From positions 124,001 through 188,000 of the forward strand of contig NZ_CP082322.1 in NCBI RefSeq assembly GCF_019884725.1: 64,000 nucleotides of DNA. The letters run 5' to 3'. Below, piece by piece: positions 16,740 to 26,802 of this stretch. The DNA is from Leucobacter tenebrionis. GTDB taxonomy: Bacteria > Actinomycetota > Actinomycetes > Actinomycetales > Microbacteriaceae. How positions within the stretch are numbered: position 1 is the stretch's first letter; each line of letters begins with the position of its first letter. A program made the position numbers and the translations under genes. The notes under the pieces were generated by a model. That model did no database searches. It was not told the DNA's origin and saw only the letters and a program-made list of their open reading frames with translations.

Positions 16740-17456
16740 CTACTCCCCCAGCGCCGCCGGGTCCGCCCAGAGCACCGTCTCAGTGCGCCCGGCCAGGCGC
16801 GCGGCCGGCACGAGCGGCTCGGGCCGCGCGAGCAGGGCCCGCACGGCGTCGGCCTTGCCCGCCCCCGCAGCAAGCAGCCACGAGCGCTCGGCGCGATTCA
16901 GCGCGGGCAGCGAGAACGTCACCCGCTCGGGCGGCGGCTTCGGAGAGTCGCGCACCGCCAGAGCGGAGGGGCCGTCGACCAGCAGCACCTCGGATCGCCC
17001 CGGGAACAGCGAGGCGACGTGTCCGTCCTCCCCCACGCCGCTCAGGGCGACGTCGATCCGCTCCACGCGATCCACGATGCCCGCGTACTCTGCGGCGGCC
17101 TCGTCGAGCGAGAGCCCCGAGTCCGCGGCCGGTACACGGTGCACCAGCGTCGGGTCGGTCTCGACCGCCGCGAACAGCGACTGGTCGGCGAGCAGATCGT
17201 TGCGATCCTCGTGGCCGGCCGGAACGAACCGCTCGTCGCCCCAGAGAAAGCGCACGCGGCTCCAGTCGACGGAGTCGCGCTCGGCGTGGTCGCGCACGGC
17301 CAGCAGCACCTGGGCGCCCGCGCGCCCGCCGGTCAGCACCGCGCACGGCACGGCCCCGGCCTCCTGGCGCTCGCGGCAGACCTCGATCAGGGCCGCCGCG
17401 ACGGCTTCGCCGAGCGTCTGCAGGTCAGCGACCCGCTCGACCCGCGGACTCACCAT
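16740..17456 (-). CDS. pgl: 6-phosphogluconolactonase
   Basis: A 238-residue DevB-type lactonase. It has VLTGGRAGAQVL at the sugar-phosphate site, FLWGDERFVP and SGVGEDGHVASLFPG, the family's conserved motifs. It hydrolyses 6-phosphogluconolactone to 6-phosphogluconate, step two of the oxidative pentose-phosphate pathway. It is the last gene of the long suf-zwf run; its ATG is 2 bp after the gnd stop. Confidence 0.94.
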   Translation of the reverse strand: MVSPRVERVADLQTLGEAVAAALIEVCRERQEAGAVPCAVLTGGRAGAQVLLAVRDHAERDSVDWSRVRFLWGDERFVPAGHEDRNDLLADQSLFAAVETDPTLVHRVPAADSGLSLDEAAAEYAGIVDRVERIDVALSGVGEDGHVASLFPGRSEVLLVDGPSALAVRDSPKPPPERVTFSLPALNRAERSWLLAAGAGKADAVRALLARPEPLVPAARLAGRTETVLWADPAALGE

Positions 17457-17458
17457 CG

Positions 17459-18952
17459 CTACGCCTCCACCTCGGTGCGGTCCCCCGACCAGCGGGTGTG
17501 GAACACGCCCTCACGATCGACGCGCCGGTAGGTGTGGGCGCCGAAGAAGTCGCGCTGCCCCTGGATGAGCGCGGCCGGCAGGCGCTCGGCGCGCAGGCCG
17601 TCGTAGTAGGCCAGCGACGAGGAGAACGCCGGGGCCGGGATGCCGGCCGTCGTCGCAGCGATCACGACCCGCCGCCATGCGGCCTGGCCGCGGCTCAGGG
17701 CATCGGCGAAGTAGGGTGCGGCCATCAGCAGCGGCAGATCGGGCTGCTCGGCGTAGGCGTCGGCGATCCTGCCCAGGAACTGCGCGCGGATGATGCATCC
17801 CCCGCGCCAGATCTTCGAGATCGCGCCCAGGTCGATGCGCCAGTCGTACTCCGCCGCGCCGGCCCGGATCTCGTCGAAGCCCTGCGAATACGCGACGATC
17901 TTCGAGGCGTAGAGGGCCTGGCGCACGTCCTCGATGAATTCGGCCTCGTCGGCGACCGCGAAGGCCTCGGCAGGCCCGGGCAGGTCGGCCGCCGCGGCGC
18001 GCTGCTCGGGGTGCGAGGAGAGCGAGCGGGCGAACGTCGCCTCCGCGATCCCCGAGACCGGCACGCCGAGCGCGAGCGCGGTCTGCACGGTCCAGGCGCC
18101 CGTCCCCTTCGCCCCCGCCTGGTCGAGGATCACGTCGACGAGCGGTCGGCCGGTGGTGGCGTCGTTCTGCCGCAGCACCTCCGCGGTGATCTCGATGAGA
18201 TACGACTCGAGCTCGCCCCAGTTCCACTCGGCGAAGATCTCCGCGATCTCGGCGGGGCTCTTGCCGGTGCCGCGGCGGATCAGGTCGTAGGCCTCGGCGA
18301 TCAGCTGCATGTCGGCGTACTCGATGCCGTTGTGCACCATCTTCACGAAGTGGCCCGCGCCGTCGTGGCCAACGTGGGTGACGCAGGGCTCACCCTCCGC
18401 GACCGCGGCGATGGACTTCAGGATCGGGCCGAGCGTGACCCAGGATTCGTCGGATCCGCCCGGCATGATGCTCGGGCCGTTGAGGGCACCCTCCTCGCCG
18501 CCCGAGATCCCGGCCCCGACGAAGTTGATGCCGGTCTCGCGCACCGCGCGCTCGCGGCGGATCGTGTCCGGGAAGTGGGCGTTGCCGCCGTCGACGATGA
18601 TGTCGCCGGGCTCGAAGACCTCGACGAGGGCGTCGATCGTGGCATCGGTCGCGGCACCGGCCTGCACCATGATGATCGCGGTGCGCGGGCGCGTGAGGCT
18701 CGCGGCGAACTCGGCGTAGGAGTAGGCGGGGACGAACCCGGCCTCGGGATGCTCGGCGACGAGCCTCTCGGTGCGCTCGGGGCTGCGGTTCAGCACCGCG
18801 ACCGTGTTGCCCTCGCGGCTCGCCAGGTTGCGGGCGAGGTTCGCCCCCATCACAGCGAGGCCGACGACCCCGATGTTCGCCGTCGCTGCCGTCGCCGCGG
18901 GCGTATCCGCGGCTCCTGCGCCGTTCACTGCTGCGTGCTCTGTTCCGCTCAA
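17459..18952 (-). CDS. gnd: 6-phosphogluconate dehydrogenase (decarboxylating)
   Basis: A 497-residue enzyme: Rossmann motif GVVGLAVMGANLARNLA, GGNAHF, AGISGGEEGALNGPS and the active-site KMVHNGIEYADMQ. The large C-terminal helical domain has RGGCIIRAQFL. It makes ribulose-5-phosphate, CO2 and NADPH. The TTG at 18952 overlaps the opcA stop (TTGA), giving an extra about 25-residue Ala/Gly-rich N terminus; a GTG 9 codons later is possible. gnd sitting between opcA and pgl places the whole oxidative branch in one unit. Confidence 0.93.
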   Translation of the reverse strand: MSGTEHAAVNGAGAADTPAATAATANIGVVGLAVMGANLARNLASREGNTVAVLNRSPERTERLVAEHPEAGFVPAYSYAEFAASLTRPRTAIIMVQAGAATDATIDALVEVFEPGDIIVDGGNAHFPDTIRRERAVRETGINFVGAGISGGEEGALNGPSIMPGGSDESWVTLGPILKSIAAVAEGEPCVTHVGHDGAGHFVKMVHNGIEYADMQLIAEAYDLIRRGTGKSPAEIAEIFAEWNWGELESYLIEITAEVLRQNDATTGRPLVDVILDQAGAKGTGAWTVQTALALGVPVSGIAEATFARSLSSHPEQRAAAADLPGPAEAFAVADEAEFIEDVRQALYASKIVAYSQGFDEIRAGAAEYDWRIDLGAISKIWRGGCIIRAQFLGRIADAYAEQPDLPLLMAAPYFADALSRGQAAWRRVVIAATTAGIPAPAFSSSLAYYDGLRAERLPAALIQGQRDFFGAHTYRRVDREGVFHTRWSGDRTEVEA

Positions 18953-19881
18953 GACTGTGGCTCCGTTCGGTTGTTCGTTTCGAGCTGCTTCACGACGCCG
19001 CCGTACATCGAGTCCTCGTCGAGGATGCGCAGCTCCTCGGCCAGGCACTCCCGCAGCGTGCGGCGCGGCAGCGAGATCTCGTGCCGCGGCTGCCCGGGCT
19101 GGCTCAGCACCGCGCGGTCGGTGGAGACCCGCTCGAGCACCGCGTCGCCCGAGGCGCGCCGCAGCGCCACCGAGCGCACACCGCCGGACACCGTCGAGCG
19201 ATCCTCCAGGCGGCAGTCTACGGGCACCTGCAGCATGAGCTCGAGCCAGGTCGCGAGCAGCTTCGTCGACGGCGAGTCGGCCCCGCCGACGACCTCGACG
19301 GAGGTCACGGGATCGAACGGCGGCTGGTCGAGGATCGCGGCGAGGTACTCCCGCCAACGCGTCAGGCGCGTCCAGGCGAGGTCGGTGTCGCCCGGCGTGT
19401 AGTCGGAGGCGCGGGCGGCGAAGGCCTCGGCCGGGGAGGCCGCGCTGTCGGTGATCCGGCGCTGGGCGATCCTGCCGAGCGGGTGCGCGCCGGGGCGCTC
19501 GGGGGCGTTCCCGGGCCACCACACGACGACCGGCGCGTCGGGCAGCAGCAGCCCGGTGACGAGGCTCTCGATCCCGGTGCAGACCTCGCCGTAGGCGCGC
19601 AGCACGACGACGTCGCTGGCGCCGGCGTCGGCTCCGACGCGGATCTCGGCGTCGAGCCGGGGCTCCGCCGACGCGGGGTTCGCGACGAGCACGATGACGC
19701 GCATCGGGTGCTCGCTCGAGGCGTGATTGGCCGCCTCGACCACCGACTCGTCGATGGGTTCGGAGGTGGCGATGATGAGGGTGAGCACGCGACCGAGCGC
19801 GGAGACGCCGCCCTCGAGGCGCATGGCGACGAGGCGGCGAGCGACCTTGCTCACCGTGGTGTTGGGAAGATGCTCGATCAC
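18949..19881 (-). CDS. opcA: Glucose-6-phosphate dehydrogenase assembly protein OpcA
   Basis: A 310-residue actinobacterial OpcA, with PVVVWWPGNAPERPGAHPLG and the domain order usual for the family. It is needed for active Zwf complexes and responds to redox in some actinobacteria. The start is GTG at 19881, preceded by GGAGG and overlapping the zwf stop (GTGA). A TTG 12 bp upstream is less likely. Immediate coupling with zwf is the normal arrangement. Confidence 0.92.
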   Translation of the reverse strand: MIEHLPNTTVSKVARRLVAMRLEGGVSALGRVLTLIIATSEPIDESVVEAANHASSEHPMRVIVLVANPASAEPRLDAEIRVGADAGASDVVVLRAYGEVCTGIESLVTGLLLPDAPVVVWWPGNAPERPGAHPLGRIAQRRITDSAASPAEAFAARASDYTPGDTDLAWTRLTRWREYLAAILDQPPFDPVTSVEVVGGADSPSTKLLATWLELMLQVPVDCRLEDRSTVSGGVRSVALRRASGDAVLERVSTDRAVLSQPGQPRHEISLPRRTLRECLAEELRILDEDSMYGGVVKQLETNNRTEPQS

Positions 19882-21410
19882 GGGCGCCTCCAACTGCGGC
19901 CGTCGCGGGCCAGAAGATCGTCGGCGGAGGCGGGGCCCCAGGAGCCGGGGGCGTACTGCTCGGGCGTCTCACCGCGCGATGCCCAGAACTCCTCGATGGG
20001 ATCGAGGATCCGCCACGACAGCTCGACCTCCGCCTGGCGCGGGAAGAGCGGCGCGTCGCCGAGCAGCACGTCGAGGATCAGACGCTCGTAGGCTTCGGGG
20101 CTCGCCTCGGTGAACGCGTGTCCGTAGCCGAAATCCATGGTGACGTCGCGCACCCGCGTGCCCGTGCCGGGCACCTTCGCGTCGAAGCGCATGGTGATGC
20201 CCTCGTCGGGCTGCACCCTGATCACGAGGGCGTTCGAACCCTGATCGCTGCCGTGCGCCTTCGCGAACAGCTCCCCCGCCTCGCGGCGGAACACCACGGC
20301 GATCTCGGTCACCCGCCGCCCGAGGCGCTTGCCGGTGCGCAGGTAGAAGGGGACGTCCGACCATCGTCGGGTGTTCACGAACAGCTTCATCGCGGCGTAG
20401 GTCTCGGTGCGGGATGCGGGATCCATTCCCTCCTCCTCGAGGAACCCTCGCACCAGCTCGCCGCCCTGCCAGCCGCCGGCGTACTGCCCCCTCGCGGTCG
20501 CGGTAGCGAGATCCGCGGGCAGCCGCACCGCCTCGAGCACCTTCTCCTTCTCCGCGCGCAGGTGATCGGCGCTGAGCGAGATGGGCTCCTCCATCGCGGT
20601 GAGGGCGAGCAGCTGCAGCAGATGGTTCTGGATCACGTCGCGGGCCGCGCCCACGCCGTCGTAGTAGCCGGCGCGCCCGCCGACCCCGATGTCCTCGGCC
20701 ATCGTGATCTGCACGTGGTCGACGTAGTTGCGGTTCCAGATCGGCTCGTACATCGAGTTCGCGAACCTCAGCGAGAGGATGTTCTGCACCGTCTCCTTGC
20801 CGAGGTAATGATCGATGCGGAAGATCGAGTCGGCCGGGAAGGCCGACTCGAGGGTGTCGTTGAGATCCCGTGCCGACTGCAGATCCTGCCCGAACGGCTT
20901 CTCGATGATCACGCGCCGCCAGCGCTGATCGTCGACGGTGCGATCCACGAGACCCGAGCTGCTCAGGTGCCGGGCCACCTCGGGGAACGACTTCGGCGGG
21001 ATGGACAGGTAGAAGGCGTGGTTGCCCATCGTGCCCCGCTCCCGATCCAGCGCGTCGACGGTCTCGCGGAGGCGGGTGTACGCCTCGGGATCGTCGAAGC
21101 GCCCCTGCACGAAGCGGATGCCCTCGGCGAGCTGCCGCCACGTCGACTCCCGGAAGGGCGTGCGCGCGTGCTTGCGCACCGCATCGTGCACGATCTCCGC
21201 GAAGTCGCGATCCGCCCAGTCGCGGCGGCTGAAGCCGACGAGCGCGAAACCGGGCGGCAGCAGGCCGCGGTTCGCGAGGTCGTAGACCGCCGGCATCAGC
21301 TTCTTGCGCGACAGGTCGCCGGTCACGCCGAAGATCACGAGAGCGCTCGGCCCGGCGATCCTGTTGAGACGAGGATCGCCGGGCGAGCGCAGCGGGTTGG
21401 CAGGACTCAT
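19878..21410 (-). CDS. zwf: Glucose-6-phosphate 1-dehydrogenase
   Basis: A 510-residue enzyme: NADP loop FGVTGDLSRKKLMPAVYDL, substrate motif IIEKPFGQD and active-site RIDHYLGKE with the catalytic His. It commits glucose-6-phosphate to the oxidative pentose-phosphate route and makes NADPH. The ATG at 21410 directly follows the sufT stop with no intervening base, so it is co-transcribed with the Fe-S assembly genes. Confidence 0.96.
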   Translation of the reverse strand: MSPANPLRSPGDPRLNRIAGPSALVIFGVTGDLSRKKLMPAVYDLANRGLLPPGFALVGFSRRDWADRDFAEIVHDAVRKHARTPFRESTWRQLAEGIRFVQGRFDDPEAYTRLRETVDALDRERGTMGNHAFYLSIPPKSFPEVARHLSSSGLVDRTVDDQRWRRVIIEKPFGQDLQSARDLNDTLESAFPADSIFRIDHYLGKETVQNILSLRFANSMYEPIWNRNYVDHVQITMAEDIGVGGRAGYYDGVGAARDVIQNHLLQLLALTAMEEPISLSADHLRAEKEKVLEAVRLPADLATATARGQYAGGWQGGELVRGFLEEEGMDPASRTETYAAMKLFVNTRRWSDVPFYLRTGKRLGRRVTEIAVVFRREAGELFAKAHGSDQGSNALVIRVQPDEGITMRFDAKVPGTGTRVRDVTMDFGYGHAFTEASPEAYERLILDVLLGDAPLFPRQAEVELSWRILDPIEEFWASRGETPEQYAPGSWGPASADDLLARDGRSWRRP

Positions 21411-21761
21411 CTAGATGGCGAAGCCCAGCGCGCGCATCATGTCCCGTCCGTCGTCCGTGATGCGCTCCGGCGTCCACGGCGGCATCCACACCCAGTTGAT
21501 GCGGAACGCCGCGACGAGCCCGTCCAGCGCCTCGGCGATGTCGTTCTCGATCACGTCGGTGAGCGGGCAGCCCGCGCTCGTCAGCGTCATGCTGATGACC
21601 AGGGCGTCATGCTCCTCGTCGTAGGCCAGATCGTAGATCAGGCCGAGGTCGACGATGTTGACGCCGAGCTCGGGGTCGGAGACGTTCTTCAGCGCCTCCG
21701 TGGCCTGCTCGCGGAACTCCGGGTCGATCGACTGCGGAACCGTCGTAGTCTCGTCGCTCAT
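21411..21761 (-). CDS. sufT: SufT-like metal-sulfur cluster assembly factor (MIP18/DUF59)
   Basis: A 116-residue MIP18-family protein: VSDPELGVNIVDLGLIYDL, MTLTSAGCPLTDVIENDI (conserved Cys) and WVWMPPWTPERITDDGRDMMRALGF. SufT helps mature Fe-S proteins. It sits 17 bp after sufC and touches zwf. The symbol follows actinobacterial suf nomenclature. Confidence 0.9.
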   Translation of the reverse strand: MSDETTTVPQSIDPEFREQATEALKNVSDPELGVNIVDLGLIYDLAYDEEHDALVISMTLTSAGCPLTDVIENDIAEALDGLVAAFRINWVWMPPWTPERITDDGRDMMRALGFAI

Positions 21762-21778
21762 ACGACCAGCCTACGCCC

Positions 21779-22533
<755 letters not shown>

Positions 22534-22537
<4 letters not shown>

Positions 22538-22866
22538 TGTTCAATCTCTTTCGTAACGTTGGGGTCGATGTACACGTCGCCGTCTTCGATCTCGACAACG
22601 TAGACGGGAACCGGCTCGTAGGCCGGGAGGTTCTGCGGGATGCCGGTGCACAGCGAGAACGCGGAGCCGTGGGCCCAGCACTCGAGCGTGTCGCCCTCGA
22701 CGAATCCCTCGGACAGACTGATCTGCCCGTGGCTGCAGGTGTCGCCGATGGCGTGCACGACACCCTGGGAATCGAGCACCACGGCGATCGGCACATCTTC
22801 GACGACGACGCGCGTCGCCTGATCCTGCACCAGATCGCCGAGTGCGAGCACCTTGTGGCGCGACAT
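22534..22866 (-). CDS. Rieske [2Fe-2S] ferredoxin-like protein of the suf operon
   Basis: A 110-residue Rieske-fold protein: DTCSHGQISLSEG and ECWAHGSAFSLCTG give the C-x-H and C-x2-H ligands of a [2Fe-2S] cluster. It resembles non-haem dioxygenase ferredoxins. Its place inside sufB-D-C is common in actinobacteria, where it may carry electrons for cluster assembly, but the role is not settled. ATG at 22866 overlaps the sufD stop (TGATG). Confidence 0.92.
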
Positions 22867-24071
22867 CAGCGGACGGAGTCCGCGAGTTCGGCCTCGACTG
22901 CCGCCTGGAGCCGCTGCTCGGTCGCCTCGTCGCCGATCTGCGCGATGACCTCGAGCAGGAATCCGCGCACCACGAGCTTGCGGGCCTCCTCCTCGGAGAT
23001 GCCGCGGCTCTGCAGGTAGAAGATGTGCTCGTCGTCGAAGCGACCGGTCGCCGAGGCGTGGCCCGCGCCCTCGATGTCGCCGGTCTCGATCTCGAGGTTC
23101 GGGATCGAGTCGGCGCGGGTGCCCTCGGTGAGCACCAGGTTGCGGTTCTGCTCGTAGCTGTCGGTGCCGTTCGCGTTCTGCCGGATGAGCACGTCGCCGA
23201 TCCAGACCGTGTGCGCGCCCTCGCCCTGCAGCGCGCCCTTGTAGGTGACGCGGCTGCGGGTGTGGGGAGCGTTGTGGTCGAGGTAGACCTGATGCTCGAG
23301 GTGCTGGCCGGCGTCGGCGAAGTACGCCCCGAGGGCCTCGCCGTTCGCGCCCTCCGTGTCGAGGTGGATCGACGGGTTCAGGCGCACGACCTGCCCGCCG
23401 AGCGAGACGACGATGTGGGTGAGCGAGGCGTCGCGGCCCACGGTGGCGTAGTGGCTCGCGAGGTGGATCGCGTCGTCGGCCCACTGCTGCACCGAGACGA
23501 CGGTGAGCTTCGCGCCGTCGCCGACGACGATCTCGACGTTCTCGGAGAGCTGCGCCGACCCGGTGTTCTCGAGGATCACGAGCCCCTGGCTGTGCGGTGC
23601 GGCCTCGATGACCGTGTGCCCCGCGCGCGCGTCGCTGCCGAGCGCGTCCCGGGTGATCACCGCGGTGGTCTTCTCCTCGCTCGCGAGCGTGACGAGGTGC
23701 GCCTCGCCGAACGCGCTCCACGCCGCCGCTGCGCCGCGCTCCTCGGGGATGCCCGCGCGCCCGATGCGGGCGTCGTCGCGGGAGATCCACTCGGAGGTCA
23801 CGCCGGGGGCCTCGGATCCCGCACCCTCGGCGCCGTGCACCTCGACGGGGATGCGCGAGCCGTCGAGCTCGCCGTTCAGCAGCGTGTCGAGCTTTGCGAC
23901 GGGGCTGAACTTCCAGACTGCCTCGCGGCCGGTCACCCGGGCGAAGTCAGCGACGTCGGTCGACTTGGGCCGCTCGGAGCGCGTCTGCACCGGTACGCGG
24001 TTCTCCCAGTCGCCGTCCGAGTGCGCGGCGAGGCCGTGCTGGGCGGTCTTCTCTGCTACAGCTTCGGTCAT
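22866..24071 (-). CDS. sufD: Fe-S cluster assembly protein SufD
   Basis: A 401-residue SufBD-fold protein. The central beta-helix region has SLGGQVVRLNPSIHLDTEG and HLEHQVYLDHNAPHTRSRV, and the C-terminal EDEHIFYLQSRGISEEEARKL-type segment (ending in FLLEVIAQIGD) is seen in SufB/SufD. It forms the scaffold with SufB and SufC. The ATG overlaps the last base of sufB. Confidence 0.94.
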   Translation of the reverse strand: MTEAVAEKTAQHGLAAHSDGDWENRVPVQTRSERPKSTDVADFARVTGREAVWKFSPVAKLDTLLNGELDGSRIPVEVHGAEGAGSEAPGVTSEWISRDDARIGRAGIPEERGAAAAWSAFGEAHLVTLASEEKTTAVITRDALGSDARAGHTVIEAAPHSQGLVILENTGSAQLSENVEIVVGDGAKLTVVSVQQWADDAIHLASHYATVGRDASLTHIVVSLGGQVVRLNPSIHLDTEGANGEALGAYFADAGQHLEHQVYLDHNAPHTRSRVTYKGALQGEGAHTVWIGDVLIRQNANGTDSYEQNRNLVLTEGTRADSIPNLEIETGDIEGAGHASATGRFDDEHIFYLQSRGISEEEARKLVVRGFLLEVIAQIGDEATEQRLQAAVEAELADSVR

Positions 24072-25489
24072 TATCCGACGGATCCTTCCATGCCCATCTC
24101 GATGAGCTTGTTCAGTTCGAGGGCGTACTCCATGGGCAGCTCGCGCGCGATCGGCTCGATGAAGCCGCGCACGATCATCGCCATGGCCTCCTCCTCGGCG
24201 AGACCGCGGCTCATCAGGTAGAACAGCTGATCCTCGCTGACGCGGGAAACCGTGGCCTCGTGGCCCAGCTCCGCGTCATCGGTGCGGATGTCGATGGCCG
24301 GGTAGGTGTCGCTGCGCGAGATCGTGTCGACGAGCAGCGCGTCGCAGACGACGGAGTTGGCGGCGTGGTGGGCGTTCGCCTCCACGCGCACCTCGCCGCG
24401 GTAGCCGGTGCGGCCGCCGCCGCGCGCGATCGACTTCGACAGGATCGACGACTTGGTGTGGGGTGCGAGGTGGATCATCTTCGCGCCCGCGTCCTGGTGC
24501 TGGCCGGGGCCCGCGAACGCGACCGACAGGGTCTCGCCCTTCGCGTGCTCGCCGGTGAGGAAGATCGACGGGTACTTCATCGTGACCTTTGAGCCGATGT
24601 TGCCGTCGACCCACTCCATGGTGGCGCCCTCTTCGGCCACGGCGCGCTTGGTCACGAGGTTGTACACGTTGGTCGACCAGTTCTGGATCGTCGTGTAGCG
24701 CACGCGCGCGTTCTTCTTCACGATGATCTCGACGACCGCCGAGTGCAGCGAATCGCTCTTGTAGATCGGGGCGGTGCAGCCCTCGATGTAGTGCACGTAG
24801 CTGTCTTCGTCCGCGATGATCAGGGTGCGCTCGAACTGCCCCATGTTCTCGGTGTTGATGCGGAAGTACGCCTGGAGCGGGATCTCGACGTGCACGCCCT
24901 TCGGCACGTACACGAACGATCCGCCCGACCAGACGGCCGTGTTGAGCGCGGCGAACTTGTTGTCGCCCGACGGGATGACCGTGCCGAAGTACTGCTCGAA
25001 GATCTCGGGGTGCTCGCGCAGCGCGGTGTCGGTGTCGAGGAACAGCACGCCCTGCGCCTCCAGATCCTCGCGGATCTGGTGGTAGACGACCTCGGATTCG
25101 TACTGCGCGGCGACGCCGGCGACCAGGCGCTGGCGCTCGGCCTCGGGGATCCCGAGCTTCTCGTAGGTCTCCTTGATCTCCTCCGGCAGCTCCTCCCACG
25201 TGGTGGCCTGCTTCTCGGTGGAGCGCACGAAGTACTTGATGTTGTCGAAGTCGATCTCGGAGAGATCGGCGCCCCAGGTGGGCATCGGCTTGCGGCCGAA
25301 GATCTGCAGCGCCTTCAGGCGTCGCTGCAGCATCCATTCGGGCTCGTTCTTCAGCGCCGAGATTTCACGCACGACCTGCTCGTTGAGGCCGCGCTTCGCC
25401 GTAGCGCCCGCCTCATCGCTGTCGTGCCAGCCGAACTCGTACTGGCCCAAGCCTTCGAGCTCGGGTCGGTCGATCAATACCTCTGGCAT
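24071..25489 (-). CDS. sufB: Fe-S cluster assembly protein SufB
   Basis: A 472-residue scaffold subunit with [58 protein letters not shown] and [11 protein letters not shown]. Start ATG at 25489 ([19 protein letters not shown]) follows GGGAG. The frame is open upstream without coding character. It heads a nine-gene run to pgl. No sufR regulator, sufS desulfurase or sufU lies in this window. A -10-like TAGAAT (25659-25664, minus) is a possible promoter element. Confidence 0.95.
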   Translation of the reverse strand: MPEVLIDRPELEGLGQYEFGWHDSDEAGATAKRGLNEQVVREISALKNEPEWMLQRRLKALQIFGRKPMPTWGADLSEIDFDNIKYFVRSTEKQATTWEELPEEIKETYEKLGIPEAERQRLVAGVAAQYESEVVYHQIREDLEAQGVLFLDTDTALREHPEIFEQYFGTVIPSGDNKFAALNTAVWSGGSFVYVPKGVHVEIPLQAYFRINTENMGQFERTLIIADEDSYVHYIEGCTAPIYKSDSLHSAVVEIIVKKNARVRYTTIQNWSTNVYNLVTKRAVAEEGATMEWVDGNIGSKVTMKYPSIFLTGEHAKGETLSVAFAGPGQHQDAGAKMIHLAPHTKSSILSKSIARGGGRTGYRGEVRVEANAHHAANSVVCDALLVDTISRSDTYPAIDIRTDDAELGHEATVSRVSEDQLFYLMSRGLAEEEAMAMIVRGFIEPIARELPMEYALELNKLIEMGMEGSVG

Positions 25490-25743
25490 GATCACTCCCT
25501 CAATTCTTCGTCTCGCCGAGCTCAGACGCGCGGGCGCACGATTTGACATCGAGCGCACAGGTCTGGCTCTGCAGCGGTGCAGTAGTCTGGGCTTCGGACG
25601 GAGCCGGTCCGGTGCTGAGCACCCGATGCCGGCTCGCCGTACGCAACCACAGCTTCCCATTCTACAGGTTCCCGCCTGAAACGGGAGGGGCGCGCCCCTG
25701 GGCACGACCTGTGCATGACGAGAAGCTCATGAGAGGAGACGCG
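25490..25743. promoter_or_regulatory. Divergent control region between sufB and ctaA
   Basis: A 254-bp gap between divergent operons. I see TAGAAT (25659-25664) reading towards sufB, preceded by TG as in extended -10 elements, and a TTGACA (25543-25548) on the plus strand without a good partner. No SufR-like long palindrome is obvious. Confidence 0.35.
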
Positions 25744-26712
25744 TTGTCCGACGCGAGCAGTTCGACCGCCACTTCAGCGCCTCGCACCGGGGGCACGGAC
25801 TTCGGCTTCGTCGGAGGAGCCGCCCGCCCGTCGGGGCTCCTGCGCTTCTCCGCCTGGGCCTCGTTCGTGCTCAACGTCATCATCATCGGCACGGGCGGCG
25901 CGGTGCGACTCACGGGGTCCGGCCTCGGCTGCAGCGAGTGGCCGCTCTGCACCCCCGAATCGCTCACCCCGACGCCCGAGATGGGCATCCACGGCCTCAT
26001 CGAGTTCGGCAACCGCACGATCAGCGGCCCGATCCTGCTCTTCGCCGTGCTCGTGGTCGTGCTGAGCTGGCGGCTGCACCTCAAGCTGCAGCGCGTGCTG
26101 CGACGCGACCTGGCCGTGCTGTCGACGCTGGTGCTCGGCCTCGTGCTCCTGCAGGCCGTGGTGGGCGGGGTCATCGTGTGGCTGCACCTCAACGCCAACC
26201 TGGTCGGATTCCACTACGTGGTATCGCTGCTGCTGGTGTGCCTCACCGCCGCCTATCTCGTGCGGATGTACGAGGCCCCCGCGCCTCGTGAGCTCGCGGT
26301 GCCCAGGCCGTTCGCGATCCTGACCCACATCACCACCCTGGCGATGGCGATGACCATCTTCGTGGGGGTGCTCACCACGGGTGCGGGCCCCCACTCCGGC
26401 GACGAAAACGTGGTGCGCGACGGCTTCGACGCGACGCTGCTCGCGCACATCCACGCGTGGCCGGGGTACATCGCCCTGGCGCTCACCCTGGCCGTGACCG
26501 TGTGGGCCGTCGCCGCGAAGCTGCGCCCGGCGAGGTGGACCCTGGCGCTGCTGCTCGCGCTGCTCGTGCAGATCGGGGTGGGCGTCTACCAGGCGCGCAG
26601 CGGTCTGCCCCCGCTTGCGGTCGGCGTGCACATGGTGCTCGCCTCGCTCACCGCGGCGGCGATGACGGTCACCGTGCTGCGCCTGAAGCGTCCCGCCGTA
26701 GCCGCGGAGTAA
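25744..26712 (+). CDS. ctaA: Haem A synthase (COX15/CtaA family)
   Basis: A 322-residue protein with about eight membrane helices. GTGGAVRLTGSGLGCSEWPLC carries the first-loop Cys pair typical of many bacterial CtaA proteins, and conserved His residues sit in IHGLIEFGNR, GFHYVVSL, HIHAWPG and GVHMVLAS (haem ligands). It oxidises the haem O methyl group to haem A for cytochrome oxidase. I chose TTG at 25744 because AGAGGAGA precedes it; ATG at 25729 is the alternative. It is divergent from suf and ends at a strong terminator. Confidence 0.92.
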   Translation: MSDASSSTATSAPRTGGTDFGFVGGAARPSGLLRFSAWASFVLNVIIIGTGGAVRLTGSGLGCSEWPLCTPESLTPTPEMGIHGLIEFGNRTISGPILLFAVLVVVLSWRLHLKLQRVLRRDLAVLSTLVLGLVLLQAVVGGVIVWLHLNANLVGFHYVVSLLLVCLTAAYLVRMYEAPAPRELAVPRPFAILTHITTLAMAMTIFVGVLTTGAGPHSGDENVVRDGFDATLLAHIHAWPGYIALALTLAVTVWAVAAKLRPARWTLALLLALLVQIGVGVYQARSGLPPLAVGVHMVLASLTAAAMTVTVLRLKRPAVAAE

Positions 26713-26723
26713 CGCGCGAGAGG

Positions 26724-26765
26724 TCGAAAAGGGTTCGGCTCGTCGGTGACGGGAACCCTTTTCGA
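26724..26765. terminator. Bidirectional rho-independent terminator
   Basis: TCGAAAAGGGTTC (26724-26736) pairs with GAACCCTTTTCGA (26753-26765). It gives T-runs for both directions and serves ctaA (plus) and the trans-sulfuration gene (minus). Confidence 0.9.
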
Positions 26766-26802
26766 TACCTTCGTCGGCAGGCGCTTGGGATCCCAGGAGC
26801 GC

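Noticed and set aside
16733-19402. 889-codon plus-strand frame opposite pgl and gnd
   Set aside because: It is the antisense of two well-recognised enzymes and has Arg/Pro/Ala-rich low-complexity composition.
25543-25548. TTGACA as the -35 of ctaA
   Set aside because: No -10-like hexamer lies at a 16-19-bp distance downstream.
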